Positions 50,907 through 60,733 of a stretch of 64,000 nt of DNA are shown here, one piece after another. The notes beneath the pieces are model-generated. The model worked only from the letters and a program-made list of their open reading frames with translations, did no database searches and was not told where the DNA came from. Positions within the stretch are counted from its first letter, which is position 1, and every line of letters begins with the position of its first letter. A program made the translations under genes and the position numbers. This DNA comes from an uncultured Gammaproteobacteria bacterium (GTDB taxonomy: Bacteria > Pseudomonadota > Gammaproteobacteria > JAADHQ01). The DNA lies in NCBI GenBank assembly GCA_947258755.1, contig CAMYJO010000009.1, positions 1 through 64,000 on the forward strand, in the 5' to 3' direction.

Positions 50907-53297
50907 ATGAAAAAAATGACTGATGCGGAATTGAAGGAAATATTAGGCGACTCGTATACTGCACCTGTAGGGCTGTATGCAAAGACCAAGGACATGCCAT
51001 TTCTTGGCTCGGTCACTTGTAATATAGAAGAGATGGTTGCAGGCTCATGGCAAGAAGTAGTGATTGTTTATACTTTGGGTCAATCAGGCATGGCCGATGG
51101 CTCCTGGTTCAAGGCAACCTTCCGCTTTTATTCTGATTGGGAATTATTTCAAACCACCGACCCTAAAGCCGCGAACTATGTGTCTGCAGAATATCATGCA
51201 GCAGCAACAGTCGAAGGACAAAGCCCTGCGTCAGTACAAAAACTATCTGTTCGATTCGACCAGAAAGGTCATGAGCGTCCATTCCAGAAGGCGGTCATCG
51301 TCGATACGTATGACGGCTACTTAAAAGCCGGTGATCAGATTGTTATCCGCATGGGTGATCGCCGCTTTGGTGGACCGGGTACACGCGTACAGACTTTCAC
51401 AGAAGAGTTTTTTAAATTCCGCTGCTATGCAGACCCACTCGGTACTTCACGCTTTGCTGCGGTTGAGCCTGATCTGACTATTAATATCAAACCGGGTGTA
51501 CCCGCCCTATTGCAATGGTCAGGATCGCGTCTGGTCAAACAGGGTGAGAAAATACCATTACGTATTCGTGCAGAAGATGAATGGGGCAACACCTGCTGGT
51601 CACGCCCTGACAAGGTACACGTTAAGGCAACCCTGGATGGCAAGGATTGTTACGAAAAAGACATCATCTTACCCGAAGAAGGTTGGTCTGTACGTTTGCT
51701 CGAAGATATGCCCACGAATAAACCGGGCGAGCTAGTCGTTACCGCTATCATGCCCGATCACCCTGCCGTCAAACTACATACTTTTTACGTCACGATTGAC
51801 AAGGAACTTGATTTCCCACGAATTTACTATACCGACCTGCATGTGCACTCGGAAGATACGGTTGGTACCAACTCCACCAGTTACAACTTGAACTATGGTC
51901 GTGATGTGACGGGCCTGGATGTGCTGGCCTTTGCCCACAATGACTTCAATATCACCACCGAGCGCTGGAATAAAACCGTTGAGTTAATTCGGGAAATCAC
52001 CAAAGACGGTGAGTTCGTCGCCTATCCGGGTACGGAATGGTGTGGTAGCTCCTGTGCCGGTGGCGACCATAATGTCATCTTCTTGCATGATGATGAACCT
52101 GAGTTTCCTTATTTGAAGAATGGTGAACATGTTCGATCAGTTGACTGGAATGAAGACTCTGGAACGACCGAAGCCATCCCAGGTGCTTGGCCATTAGAAG
52201 AACTTTGGGCTGCCTATGCCCATGACCCAGAAGGTCATTTGCTTACCCCTCACATTGGTGGTCGTCGCTGTATCATGGACTGGCATCACCCTGAATTAGA
52301 AAAATTAATAGAGATTGGTTCTGCCTGGGGCCACTTTGGCTGGTTATATCAGGACGCGATGTCTCGTGGCTACAAAATCGGTGCCAGTATGGCTGGTGAT
52401 GAACATCGTGGCCGTTGCGGCGGTGGTGTACCAGGTACAGCAGTATTTGGGACCAAGGGTGGTATTTCCGGCGTAATCTCTCCAGCTTTATCGCGCAAGG
52501 CAATTGGTAAAGCCCTACGTGCACGCCATACCTTTGCTTCTACCGGTGAGCGCACATTTGGATTAATAAGCTGTGATAAGTACATCATGGGCGACGAGTT
52601 CGATCATAAAGGTGCTGCACAGGTAAATTATCGTTTCCTCGGAGATGTAGGCTGGGATGAAATAATCGCCTACGATCAGGATGGTGAGATCTGGAAACGC
52701 GACCTACAGAAAGAGCTAGGTTACTCCGATCGAAAGATTCGTTTCCGCTGGGGCGGCGCGCGGATTAAAGACCGTTATCGCTGGGCTATATGGAAAGGCA
52801 AAATTACCATTATTGATGCAGTTATCAACGAATTTGAAGGACTGGGATTTGAACACAAGGAAGAAACCTGTTGGCGCGAAAATACAACCACCATTGGTTT
52901 CAAGAGCGATACATACGGTGATGTAGATGCCATTGAAATGGATGTTTCGCACCTGGCGACTGCAAAAATTAAAATTGAAGGCACCATTGATGGCTATGTA
53001 AAAGTCGGCGACCCATTAAAAGGCAACCCATTTGTACACTGCCCGACTTTTGAATGGGAATTCACCGGCGCAGAGTTACTGGAAGCTGCACGATTGAAAA
53101 AAGATCTTCCAGGCGTTGAAATGTTTCTAGCCATGGAGCGCATGAGTGACTCCAATTCACCGCGTGAAGTAACTGGTAATTTTGAAGTGGCACCTAAGAA
53201 TGGTCCACATGGTCATCGTCCAATTTATGTCGTTGCTCGCCAGGTCGATGATGCAAAAATATGGACATCATCACTATTTATTAATTTTAAAAAATAA
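50907..53297 (+). CDS. DUF3604-domain protein (PHP-like metal-dependent hydrolase)
   Basis: A 796-residue protein with no signal peptide. The first 300 residues look beta-rich. A PHP-type metal site begins with YTDLHVHSEDT (about 309-319) and continues through AFAHNDFN, PGTEWCG, HNVIFLHDD, TPHIGG and AGDEHRGRCGG. The last 150 residues are again beta-rich. DUF3604 proteins are uncharacterised and often sit near transporters; the metal-binding His/Asp/Glu set suggests a phosphoesterase or other hydrolase. Shine-Dalgarno AGAGGT precedes ATG. It has its own copy of the island operator and a strong terminator. Confidence 0.85.
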   Translation: MKKMTDAELKEILGDSYTAPVGLYAKTKDMPFLGSVTCNIEEMVAGSWQEVVIVYTLGQSGMADGSWFKATFRFYSDWELFQTTDPKAANYVSAEYHAAATVEGQSPASVQKLSVRFDQKGHERPFQKAVIVDTYDGYLKAGDQIVIRMGDRRFGGPGTRVQTFTEEFFKFRCYADPLGTSRFAAVEPDLTINIKPGVPALLQWSGSRLVKQGEKIPLRIRAEDEWGNTCWSRPDKVHVKATLDGKDCYEKDIILPEEGWSVRLLEDMPTNKPGELVVTAIMPDHPAVKLHTFYVTIDKELDFPRIYYTDLHVHSEDTVGTNSTSYNLNYGRDVTGLDVLAFAHNDFNITTERWNKTVELIREITKDGEFVAYPGTEWCGSSCAGGDHNVIFLHDDEPEFPYLKNGEHVRSVDWNEDSGTTEAIPGAWPLEELWAAYAHDPEGHLLTPHIGGRRCIMDWHHPELEKLIEIGSAWGHFGWLYQDAMSRGYKIGASMAGDEHRGRCGGGVPGTAVFGTKGGISGVISPALSRKAIGKALRARHTFASTGERTFGLISCDKYIMGDEFDHKGAAQVNYRFLGDVGWDEIIAYDQDGEIWKRDLQKELGYSDRKIRFRWGGARIKDRYRWAIWKGKITIIDAVINEFEGLGFEHKEETCWRENTTTIGFKSDTYGDVDAIEMDVSHLATAKIKIEGTIDGYVKVGDPLKGNPFVHCPTFEWEFTGAELLEAARLKKDLPGVEMFLAMERMSDSNSPREVTGNFEVAPKNGPHGHRPIYVVARQVDDAKIWTSSLFINFKK

Positions 53298-53320
53298 CAA
53301 GTGCTTTATTCTCGTACTAC

Positions 53321-53346
53321 ATGCCACCTTCGTGTGGCATTTTTTT
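53321..53346 (+). terminator. Intrinsic terminator after the DUF3604 gene
   Basis: A 7-bp stem (ATGCCAC / GTGGCAT) with a CTTCGT loop and six T. It closes the accessory island. The remaining bases up to mfd (53347-53620) show no gene or clear site. Confidence 0.85.
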
Positions 53347-53620
53347 GGCCACAAAATCTAGATCACAACATTTATCGACGCAGAAGACTATGTTTTGTAT
53401 GTAATTGCGTCACCCTATCACTGAACATATAGCCAAGAAAGGCGTTGCCTCCATAACTGTCAGTTCTTAGCCGGCAGGGCTTAACTACTCTTTCAAGTAA
53501 GCCGATCCTGACCAATACGACCAAACTATGCATTCATGCTTATTGGCGCCTCTACTGGATTGGTAAAAGCCGTACATTTATGAGAAAATACAGCGCTTTA
53601 TCTTAACCATTAGAGAGCCT

Positions 53621-56600
53621 GTGCACAGCGTTTCCCCATTTCACCCGGTCATTCCGAACCGCGATAAGCCCGTCGTCCATTGGGGCAAACTGTATGGCAA
53701 TAGCCCTGGCCTGCTACTGGCCTCGTGCGCACAGGAATATGATGGTTTTCTGCTCGTTGTTACCAGCGACATGGTGCAGGCCCATCGGCTTGAACATGAG
53801 CTCAAGTTCTTTCTCTCCGGGCAACAGGAAATATCCATCCTCTCCTTTCCGGACTGGGAAACCCTGCCCTATGACCTGTTTTCTCCACATGAAGACATTA
53901 TTTCCAGGCGCCTGCAAACCCTAAGCCACCTGCCACAGTTTGCAAGAGGCATCCTGATTGTGCCGGTCGCCACATTGATGCAAAGACTGGCTCCGATCGA
54001 ATATGTACAGGCTTCGACATTGGTCCTGGAGTTGGGTGACACCCTGTCCATTGCAAAAATCCGCAAGCAACTGGATAGCGCCGGTTATCACCATGTATCG
54101 CAGGTCATGGAACACGGCGAATACACGGTGCGCGGGTCGATTCTGGATTTGTTTCCGATGGGTAGTGAACTGCCGTATCGCATCGACTTATTCGATGAGG
54201 AGATCGAGACTATCCGTAGTTTCGACCCCGATACACAAAGGACGATTAGCAATATTGACGGCATTCGCCTGCTGCCTGCAAATGAATTTCCAATGCATGA
54301 AGAGGCCATTAGCCTGTTTCGTCAGAATTACCGTAAACGCTTTGAAGGTGATCCGCAGAAAAGCACGGTTTACAGTGAGGTCAGTAATGGTAATGTCACT
54401 GGTGGACTGGAATATTATCTGCCCTTGTTCTTTGCACAAACACGATCATTAACGGATTATCTACCCGATAGTACCGTCGTCATCAGTCTTGAAGGTGCAG
54501 AAGAGGCAACTGAGCAGTTTTGGCAACAGGTTAATCAGCGCTACGAATCACTCAGTCATGATATTGAACGACCTATCCTGAAACCGGAAGAAATCTACAT
54601 CTCACCGTCTAGCGTGCTTGAGGCCTTGTCACAACTACCCCGTGCTGACCTGCAATGGTTTGAATATAGCGATGACGTCCAGCATGACTATCCGGTCATC
54701 AACTATCAAACCTCGGCACCACCACCGCTGTTCATCCAGAACAATGCATTGGAACCGCATACAGCGCTGCTTAATTTTATTGATGGCTTTCAAGGGCGCA
54801 TCTTACTGGCAGCTGAAACCACTGGCCGTCGTGAAATCATTCTGGAAATCTTACGCAAGCTGTCATTGTTTCCGACCGTGCTCGACCATTGGCAGGACTT
54901 CTATCGCTCCGACACTGAGCTAGCCATAACCGTCGCGCCACTGGAAGAAGGACTGGTTTTACAGGAGCCGGCACTCGCCATCATTGCCGAGTCACAATTA
55001 TTTGGCAGTCGCGCGGTACAAAAACGCCGCCGCAAAAAAAGCAAGACCGATGCGGAAAATATTATCCGCAATCTTACCGACCTGCACCATGGTGACCCCG
55101 TTGTGCATGAAGAACATGGCATCGGACGTTATTTAGGGCTGCAGAAATTAAATGTAGGCAACATCGAAACAGAATTCCTGACGCTTGAATATGCAGACGA
55201 GGCCAAACTGTATGTACCGGTCGCATCGCTGCACCTGATCAGCCGTTACTCAGGTGCGTCCGCAGAGAATGCGCCCCTGCACCGTCTGGGCAGTGATCAC
55301 TGGCAGAAAGCCAAACGCAGGGCCGCAGAGCGCGCCCGCGATGTCGCCGCTGAGCTACTCGATGTCTATGCACGCCGCGCTGCCCGTAAAGGTCATAGTT
55401 ACGCGCTTGACCATCAGGAATATACCCGCTTTGCCGCGGCCTTCCCTTTCGAGGAAACCCCCGACCAGCTCGCCGCGATCGACGCAGTGACCGAGGACAT
55501 GAAAGCGCAACAACCGATGGACCGGGTTGTGTGTGGTGATGTCGGTTTCGGTAAAACCGAAGTGGCCATGCGCGCGACATTCATTGCCGCGCAGGCAAAC
55601 CGCCAGGTCGCCATCCTGGTGCCGACTACCTTACTGGCACAACAGCATTACCAGAATTTTCTCGACCGTTTTGCCGATTGGCCGTTTAATATCCAGGTGT
55701 TATCACGATTTCGTAGCGGCAAGGAACAGGATGACATTATCAATGATATTGAAGATGGTAAAATTGATATTGTTATCGGCACGCACAAGCTACTGCAAAA
55801 AGATATTCGCTTCAAAGACCTTGGCCTGCTGGTCATCGATGAAGAGCATCGCTTCGGTGTTCGCCAGAAGGAACGCCTGAAGTCGATCCGCTCCGAAGTG
55901 GATATCCTGACCTTGACCGCCACGCCAATTCCGCGCACCTTGAATATGTCCCTGGCCGGCCTGCGCGACCTGTCGATCATCGCCACAGCACCCACTGAAC
56001 GCGTGGCGATCAAAACCTTTGTATCCGAATGGGTAGATAACCTGCTGGTCGAGGCCTTCTTACGTGAAATAAAACGCGGCGGTCAGGTCTACTTCCTGCA
56101 TAATGAAGTCTCCACTATCGACAAAATCGCCAACCAAGTAGAACAGTTGGTGCCACAGGCCAAGGTTGCCATCGCGCATGGGCAGATGCGCGAACGCGAG
56201 CTGGAACAGGTCATGCTGGATTTCTATCATCAGAAATTCAATGTCCTGGTGTGCACGACGATCATCGAAAGCGGTATCGACGTCCCGTCAGCCAATACCA
56301 TCGTCATCAACCGTGCTGATAAACTCGGTCTGGCGCAACTACATCAGCTACGTGGGCGTGTCGGCAGATCGCATCACCGCGCCTATGCCTATCTACTGAT
56401 ACCGGGTCGTAAAAGTATTACTGCCGATGCACTCAAACGTCTGGAGGCGATTGAATCACTGGAGAACCTCGGCGCCGGCTTCATGTTGGCGACACATGAT
56501 CTGGAAATCAGGGGTGCCGGCGAACTCCTCGGTGAAGGCCAGAGCGGACAGATACATGAGGTCGGCTTTACCCTTTATACTGAACTGCTGGAACGGGCCG

Positions 56601-57091
56601 TCGAGGCGATGAAATCCGGAGAAGAACCGGACCTCGAAAAACCACTGGATCATGGGCCTGAAATCGACCTGCAAATACCGACACTGATACCCGAGGACTA
56701 CCTACCGGATATTCACAGCCGCCTGGTATTGTACAAGCGTATCGCCAGTGCAGCCGACAAGGAGCAGTTAAAAGACATCCAGGTTGAGATGATTGATCGA
56801 TTTGGACTGTTACCACCATCTGTCAAGAACCTGATCAGTATCACCGAGCTCAAGACCCATGCAGCCTCGATGGGCATCACCAAGATTGATGTCGGCGATA
56901 AGGGTGGGCGCCTACTGTTTAATGACAATCCGAATATAAACCCGATCAATATCATTAAACTCATTCAGGAAAAACCTGATATTTATAAGCTTGATGGTAA
57001 AAATAAGCTTCGCTTTTACATGTCATTAGAGGATAATGACAAGCGATTCCAGGCGGTAATGGAATTACTGGAGCTGCTGCAGGCGGCATAA
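53621..57091 (+). CDS. mfd: Transcription-repair coupling factor Mfd
   Basis: A 1,156-residue protein of normal Mfd length. A UvrB-like N-terminal module is followed by the RNA-polymerase-interaction domain near 480-560 (HGDPVVHEEHGIGRYLGL). The RecG-type motor has Walker A GDVGFGKTEVAMR near 645, DEEH box VIDEEHRFGVRQ, TATPIPRTLNMSL, and the C-terminal TRCF relay. It removes stalled polymerase and recruits UvrA. The start is GTG 53621. Confidence 0.96.
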   Translation: MHSVSPFHPVIPNRDKPVVHWGKLYGNSPGLLLASCAQEYDGFLLVVTSDMVQAHRLEHELKFFLSGQQEISILSFPDWETLPYDLFSPHEDIISRRLQTLSHLPQFARGILIVPVATLMQRLAPIEYVQASTLVLELGDTLSIAKIRKQLDSAGYHHVSQVMEHGEYTVRGSILDLFPMGSELPYRIDLFDEEIETIRSFDPDTQRTISNIDGIRLLPANEFPMHEEAISLFRQNYRKRFEGDPQKSTVYSEVSNGNVTGGLEYYLPLFFAQTRSLTDYLPDSTVVISLEGAEEATEQFWQQVNQRYESLSHDIERPILKPEEIYISPSSVLEALSQLPRADLQWFEYSDDVQHDYPVINYQTSAPPPLFIQNNALEPHTALLNFIDGFQGRILLAAETTGRREIILEILRKLSLFPTVLDHWQDFYRSDTELAITVAPLEEGLVLQEPALAIIAESQLFGSRAVQKRRRKKSKTDAENIIRNLTDLHHGDPVVHEEHGIGRYLGLQKLNVGNIETEFLTLEYADEAKLYVPVASLHLISRYSGASAENAPLHRLGSDHWQKAKRRAAERARDVAAELLDVYARRAARKGHSYALDHQEYTRFAAAFPFEETPDQLAAIDAVTEDMKAQQPMDRVVCGDVGFGKTEVAMRATFIAAQANRQVAILVPTTLLAQQHYQNFLDRFADWPFNIQVLSRFRSGKEQDDIINDIEDGKIDIVIGTHKLLQKDIRFKDLGLLVIDEEHRFGVRQKERLKSIRSEVDILTLTATPIPRTLNMSLAGLRDLSIIATAPTERVAIKTFVSEWVDNLLVEAFLREIKRGGQVYFLHNEVSTIDKIANQVEQLVPQAKVAIAHGQMRERELEQVMLDFYHQKFNVLVCTTIIESGIDVPSANTIVINRADKLGLAQLHQLRGRVGRSHHRAYAYLLIPGRKSITADALKRLEAIESLENLGAGFMLATHDLEIRGAGELLGEGQSGQIHEVGFTLYTELLERAVEAMKSGEEPDLEKPLDHGPEIDLQIPTLIPEDYLPDIHSRLVLYKRIASAADKEQLKDIQVEMIDRFGLLPPSVKNLISITELKTHAASMGITKIDVGDKGGRLLFNDNPNINPINIIKLIQEKPDIYKLDGKNKLRFYMSLEDNDKRFQAVMELLELLQAA

Positions 57092-57122
57092 CCATCTTCA
57101 TCGCTAACGTACAGTAAACGAC

Positions 57123-57839
57123 ATGACTTTTAAAAACGTATTCGCACTATCAATACTTTGCCTAATGGCATCCTTGGCCAACTCTGCACAGGCCAGGCAG
57201 TATCGATTTGAAATTATCGTATTTGAATACAATAAAAATCAATACACCGATAGCGAAACATGGCCGACCAGCCCCGGTGAACCCGATTTCGGTAACAGCC
57301 TGTCTTATATTTATGGAAGTAGCTACCGTTCAGGTTCAGCCGTCAACCGACGTGGCTATACGTTCAGGCAGCTGAAACCTGGCCAGCTGGAATTGAAAAA
57401 GGAAGCAAGCGCCATCAAACGTTCATCCAGCAGAAAATTACTGCTGCACACCGGCTGGATTCAAAATATGCACTCAGAAAAGAAGGCACGGCCTATCGCG
57501 ATCAAGATCGGCAAGGAATTTACCAGCCTGGAGACAGGTGGCATCAATCAGTTCAGCCAATTCCAGACGCCGCAATCTTCATCCGCTCGCCATAAACAAC
57601 TGGAGGGTACGATCAAGATATCCATCAGTCGCTATTTACATGTCTGGTCCGACCTCATCTTCCGTCGACCCAGCGCCGCCGGTACCTCTAACGACGCCGC
57701 ATACTCGACTGTACGTGCCTTCCGTTATCAGGACCACAGACGCATGCGCAGTAAAGAACTTCACTACATCGATAATCCGAGTTTCGGCATGTTGATTTAT
57801 GCCCTACCGATCAAGCCCGCCAAGAAAGCAAGCGAATAA
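57123..57839 (+). CDS. csiV: CsiV-like periplasmic protein
   Basis: A 238-residue protein with a signal peptide (to NSAQA) and the CsiV family opening YRFEIIVFEYNKNQYT, then a RKLLLHTGWIQ strand. The C-terminal RYLHVWSDLIFRR, ending HYIDNPSFGMLIYALP, is also typical. In Vibrio CsiV binds peptidoglycan and is needed for D-amino-acid-dependent cell shape. It often follows mfd, here by 31 bases. Confidence 0.82.
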   Translation: MTFKNVFALSILCLMASLANSAQARQYRFEIIVFEYNKNQYTDSETWPTSPGEPDFGNSLSYIYGSSYRSGSAVNRRGYTFRQLKPGQLELKKEASAIKRSSSRKLLLHTGWIQNMHSEKKARPIAIKIGKEFTSLETGGINQFSQFQTPQSSSARHKQLEGTIKISISRYLHVWSDLIFRRPSAAGTSNDAAYSTVRAFRYQDHRRMRSKELHYIDNPSFGMLIYALPIKPAKKASE

Positions 57840-57854
57840 CGTACAACAATGTAC

Positions 57855-58592
57855 TTACAAGCGCGGTAACGCATACTCCAGTAAGGCGCGCACACTATCC
57901 ATACCAGACTTCAGGTTTTGTTCAATCTCCTGCATGGTGATGATAGCACCATCAATGCCTGCGGCCTTGTTGGATACTACGGCACAACAGGCATAACAAA
58001 GCTCCAGTTCACGCGCCAGCGCCGCCTCGGGCATACCGGTCATACCCACTATAGCACCACCATCATTGGCCAGGCGTCGGATTTCAGCGGCGGTCTCCAG
58101 TCTCGGCCCCTGGGTCGCCGCGTAGACGCCTTCAGTGACTGGATCAAGCTGTGCCTGTCGCGCACCTGCAATCAGTTGCTCGCGTAAGCTTTCACAGTAT
58201 GGGTAGGTAAAATCTATATGCCTGACATCCTGGTGGCCTTCAAAATAAGTACTCTCCCGGGACCAGGTATAGTCTATAATTTGATCGGGTATAACAATCC
58301 GGCCTGGTTGCGTATCTTCTCGAATACCACCAACAGCAGCAACGGCAATGACATTACTGGCTTCAACTTCTTTCAGTGCCCACAGGTTCGCTCGATAGTT
58401 CACTTGGTGTGGCGGAATCGTATGGCCACTTCCATGGCGCGCAAGAAAGACGACACTGCAACCACAGATCTCTCCAAACACCAGTGGCGAAGAAGGCTGG
58501 CCATAAGGCGTATTCACCATTTGCCGATGGGTGATGGTTAAACCCTTCAGAGAATTTAGTCCGGTTCCACCAATGATTGCGATATTCGTCAA
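57855..58592 (-). CDS. S-methyl-5'-thioinosine (or thioadenosine) phosphorylase
   Basis: A 245-residue purine nucleoside phosphorylase of the MTAP/MTIP class. The phosphate and base sites are IIGGTGLNSL, LARHGSGHTIPPHQVNYRAN and VGGIREDTQPG, then TQGPRLETAAEIR and VGMTGMPEAALARELELCYA. It recycles methylthio-purines from polyamine synthesis. Next to hpt, the inosine-specific MTIP of pseudomonads is likely, since MTIP yields hypoxanthine for Hpt. Confidence 0.88.
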   Translation of the reverse strand: MTNIAIIGGTGLNSLKGLTITHRQMVNTPYGQPSSPLVFGEICGCSVVFLARHGSGHTIPPHQVNYRANLWALKEVEASNVIAVAAVGGIREDTQPGRIVIPDQIIDYTWSRESTYFEGHQDVRHIDFTYPYCESLREQLIAGARQAQLDPVTEGVYAATQGPRLETAAEIRRLANDGGAIVGMTGMPEAALARELELCYACCAVVSNKAAGIDGAIITMQEIEQNLKSGMDSVRALLEYALPRL

Positions 58593-58620
58593 GTGTCTAC
58601 TGCGCCTCTCTAATCAAGTC

Positions 58621-59172
58621 TCAATCATCGACCGCATATATTCCAGCGGCATTTCTGAGATAGCCTTTGTAATCCATGCCATAGCCAAACACATATACAT
58701 CTTCAATTTGCAAACCGACAAAATCGGCATGTTGACAGCCCGATTTACGCGCATGCTCTTTCTCGACTAACACACAGCTATATATTGCGGCAGCATTCTC
58801 AGCGTTACAATAGTCCAAAATACTTTGCAGGGTTATGCCTTCATCGAGAATATCATCAATGACAAGTACAGTCCTGCCACTTAGGGAATGCTGAGGTTCT
58901 ACCGTCCAGTCAAGTTCAGCGCCTTGAGTCTTGCCACGGTAGCGCGAGGCGTGCAGATAATCGACATGCAAAGGAAAATCCAGGCGTGTCAACAAATGGC
59001 CTGCGACGATCAGACCGCCATTCATGACCGTAATGATCACTGGATTACTCGCACTCAGCTTATCGCTAATATCCACAGCCAGGCGGTCCAGCGCCTGTTG
59101 CACCTGCTCATTAGTATAAAGGCATCTTGCCCTGCTCCGGACTTCGGAGGCTTGCTCTGCGGTAATAGTCAT
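58621..59172 (-). CDS. hpt: Hypoxanthine-guanine phosphoribosyltransferase
   Basis: A 183-residue type I PRTase with the PRPP loop VLVIDDILDEGITLQ, the flexible-loop segment LHASRYRGKTQG and the purine-binding FVGLQIEDVYVFGYGMDYKGYLRN. It salvages hypoxanthine (and guanine) to the nucleotide. It lies 28 bases upstream of the MTIP-like gene, and its ATG overlaps the DsrE-like stop by one base. Confidence 0.92.
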   Translation of the reverse strand: MTITAEQASEVRSRARCLYTNEQVQQALDRLAVDISDKLSASNPVIITVMNGGLIVAGHLLTRLDFPLHVDYLHASRYRGKTQGAELDWTVEPQHSLSGRTVLVIDDILDEGITLQSILDYCNAENAAAIYSCVLVEKEHARKSGCQHADFVGLQIEDVYVFGYGMDYKGYLRNAAGIYAVDD

Positions 59173-59540
59173 TAATAGGTAAAGGTCACTGTGCCATCGG
59201 ACATGGCCTCACTGATTACATAGGCCGAGCCTATCGTTTCAGTAACTTCGGGTATCAGGTTGTCGCCCCATAAATCAAGAGTCGGCGTACAAACCTTGAA
59301 TACCACGCCTGCCTCATAGGCTTCTTTCATGTAATCATACACTGAACGGGTGTTTCCCATATGTAAGAAAATTTTCTCTGCAATTCCCACTTTTGCCAGC
59401 TCGCCAGCGCGACCTGTCAGGATTACTTCCACTTCGTAGTCCATCGAAGCTGCTACCGTCGCCTGAAAAAAAGGCGCACCTAATTCACTTGGGTTTGCAG
59501 GGTCTGTATTTACCATCACTATAACAAGCTTGTCGGCCAT
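59172..59540 (-). CDS. DsrE-family protein with a single cysteine
   Basis: A 122-residue DsrE/F-like fold (MADKLVIVMVNTDPAN, then EVILTGRAGELAK). The only cysteine, about residue 84 in VFKVCTPTLDLWG, is at the position where DsrE-type proteins carry persulfide. The start is picked among TTG-ATG-ATG by GAGG, 7 bases from the last ATG. It could bind sulfane sulfur, but it is far from dsrEFH and is coupled to hpt, so a role in tRNA or purine thiolation cannot be excluded. Confidence 0.8.
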   Translation of the reverse strand: MADKLVIVMVNTDPANPSELGAPFFQATVAASMDYEVEVILTGRAGELAKVGIAEKIFLHMGNTRSVYDYMKEAYEAGVVFKVCTPTLDLWGDNLIPEVTETIGSAYVISEAMSDGTVTFTY

Positions 59541-59562
59541 CATCAAACCTCACTGTTGTCGT

Positions 59563-60672
59563 TTAGTTTTCTTCATTCATAGCAATACGTATATTATCCG
59601 GGATATGCATCGTCGAGGTCGGAAAGGCAGATTCCGCGCCTTCATCCTCGATAATTTGAAGAATCTTCAACAATACATCCTGTTTGATTTCATGAAACCT
59701 GACCCAGTTAGTTGTATGGGTGAAAGTATAAACAAAGAAATCCAGCGAGGATGGTGCGAATTTATTAAAATTGACGATCATGGTCTGCTGTTTGTCAATT
59801 TCATTATGCTCGGACAGCATCGCTTTCACTTTTGTGATGATCGCGGCCATTTTCGAAGCGTCATCGTAACGAATACCAATGGTTTCATAAATCCGTCGGT
59901 GCGTCATCCTCGATGGATTTTCCACCGCGATACTGGTAAAGGTAGAATTGGGAATATACAGCGGGCGCTTATCAAAAGTACGTATGCGTGTCAGCCGCCA
60001 ACCGATAGCTTCTACCGTGCCTTCGATATCACGATCAGGGGAACGCACCCAGTCACCCACCGCAAAGGGGCGGTCCATATAGACCATCAAACCACCAAAG
60101 AAATTGGCGAGCAAATCCTTGGCGGCAAAACCGATCGCAATACCACCGATACCGCCAAATGCGAGCACACCGGAAATACTATAGCCCATGGTTTGCAGCG
60201 CAACCAGGCCGGCCGTGATCAGGATCGAGATGCGAACCAACTTGGCAATAGCATCCACGGTGGTCAGATCGATCTCTTTTTCAGCGTCACGGGAATAAGC
60301 AATTATATTTTCCTCGACACGTCTGGCGAAACGTATCAGGAACCAGGTAATAACGATGATCACACCAACATCCCGTATTGGCCCGATTGCTTCAAATATC
60401 ACTGCTTTGGTTTGTGCTTGTACAATTTCAGCAGCAAAAGCGATACCCAGTATCCATATCAATACAGACAAAGGCTTTTTAATGGCATCAACCAGCGAGT
60501 CGTCCCATGGATTACGCGTCGTCTCCAGCTTTTTCTGCAGTCGCAGTAGAATTTTCCTAACTACATAGTTCAGTAATAATGCCAGAAAAATAACCACAAA
60601 GACCTGAACGACCCAGTCTCCTCCGGCCTTCACCCAGGCAACAAAACTGTCCCAGTACTTCACTATATCCAT
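59563..60672 (-). CDS. MscS-family mechanosensitive channel
   Basis: A 369-residue membrane protein with about four to five helices. The pore helix and beta domain signature is GGIGGIAIGFAAKDLLANFF, then FAVGDWVRSPDRDIEGTVE. A cytoplasmic cage with a polar C-terminus follows. Its extra N-terminal helices resemble YbdG/YnaI-type paralogues more than E. coli MscS itself. It is 22 bases upstream of the DsrE-like gene and 61 bases downstream of nagZ on the same strand. Confidence 0.9.
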   Translation of the reverse strand: MDIVKYWDSFVAWVKAGGDWVVQVFVVIFLALLLNYVVRKILLRLQKKLETTRNPWDDSLVDAIKKPLSVLIWILGIAFAAEIVQAQTKAVIFEAIGPIRDVGVIIVITWFLIRFARRVEENIIAYSRDAEKEIDLTTVDAIAKLVRISILITAGLVALQTMGYSISGVLAFGGIGGIAIGFAAKDLLANFFGGLMVYMDRPFAVGDWVRSPDRDIEGTVEAIGWRLTRIRTFDKRPLYIPNSTFTSIAVENPSRMTHRRIYETIGIRYDDASKMAAIITKVKAMLSEHNEIDKQQTMIVNFNKFAPSSLDFFVYTFTHTTNWVRFHEIKQDVLLKILQIIEDEGAESAFPTSTMHIPDNIRIAMNEEN

Positions 60673-60733
60673 TTTAATCTCTCGATATTTTGCGTTTATT
60701 AAAAATAACCATGCTTATTTAATTTATTCATCG

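Noticed and set aside
59530-60549. A 339-codon plus-strand ORF opposite the MscS gene.
   Set aside because: Antisense frame of a clear MscS-family gene; its composition is unlike a real protein and it lacks a start signal.
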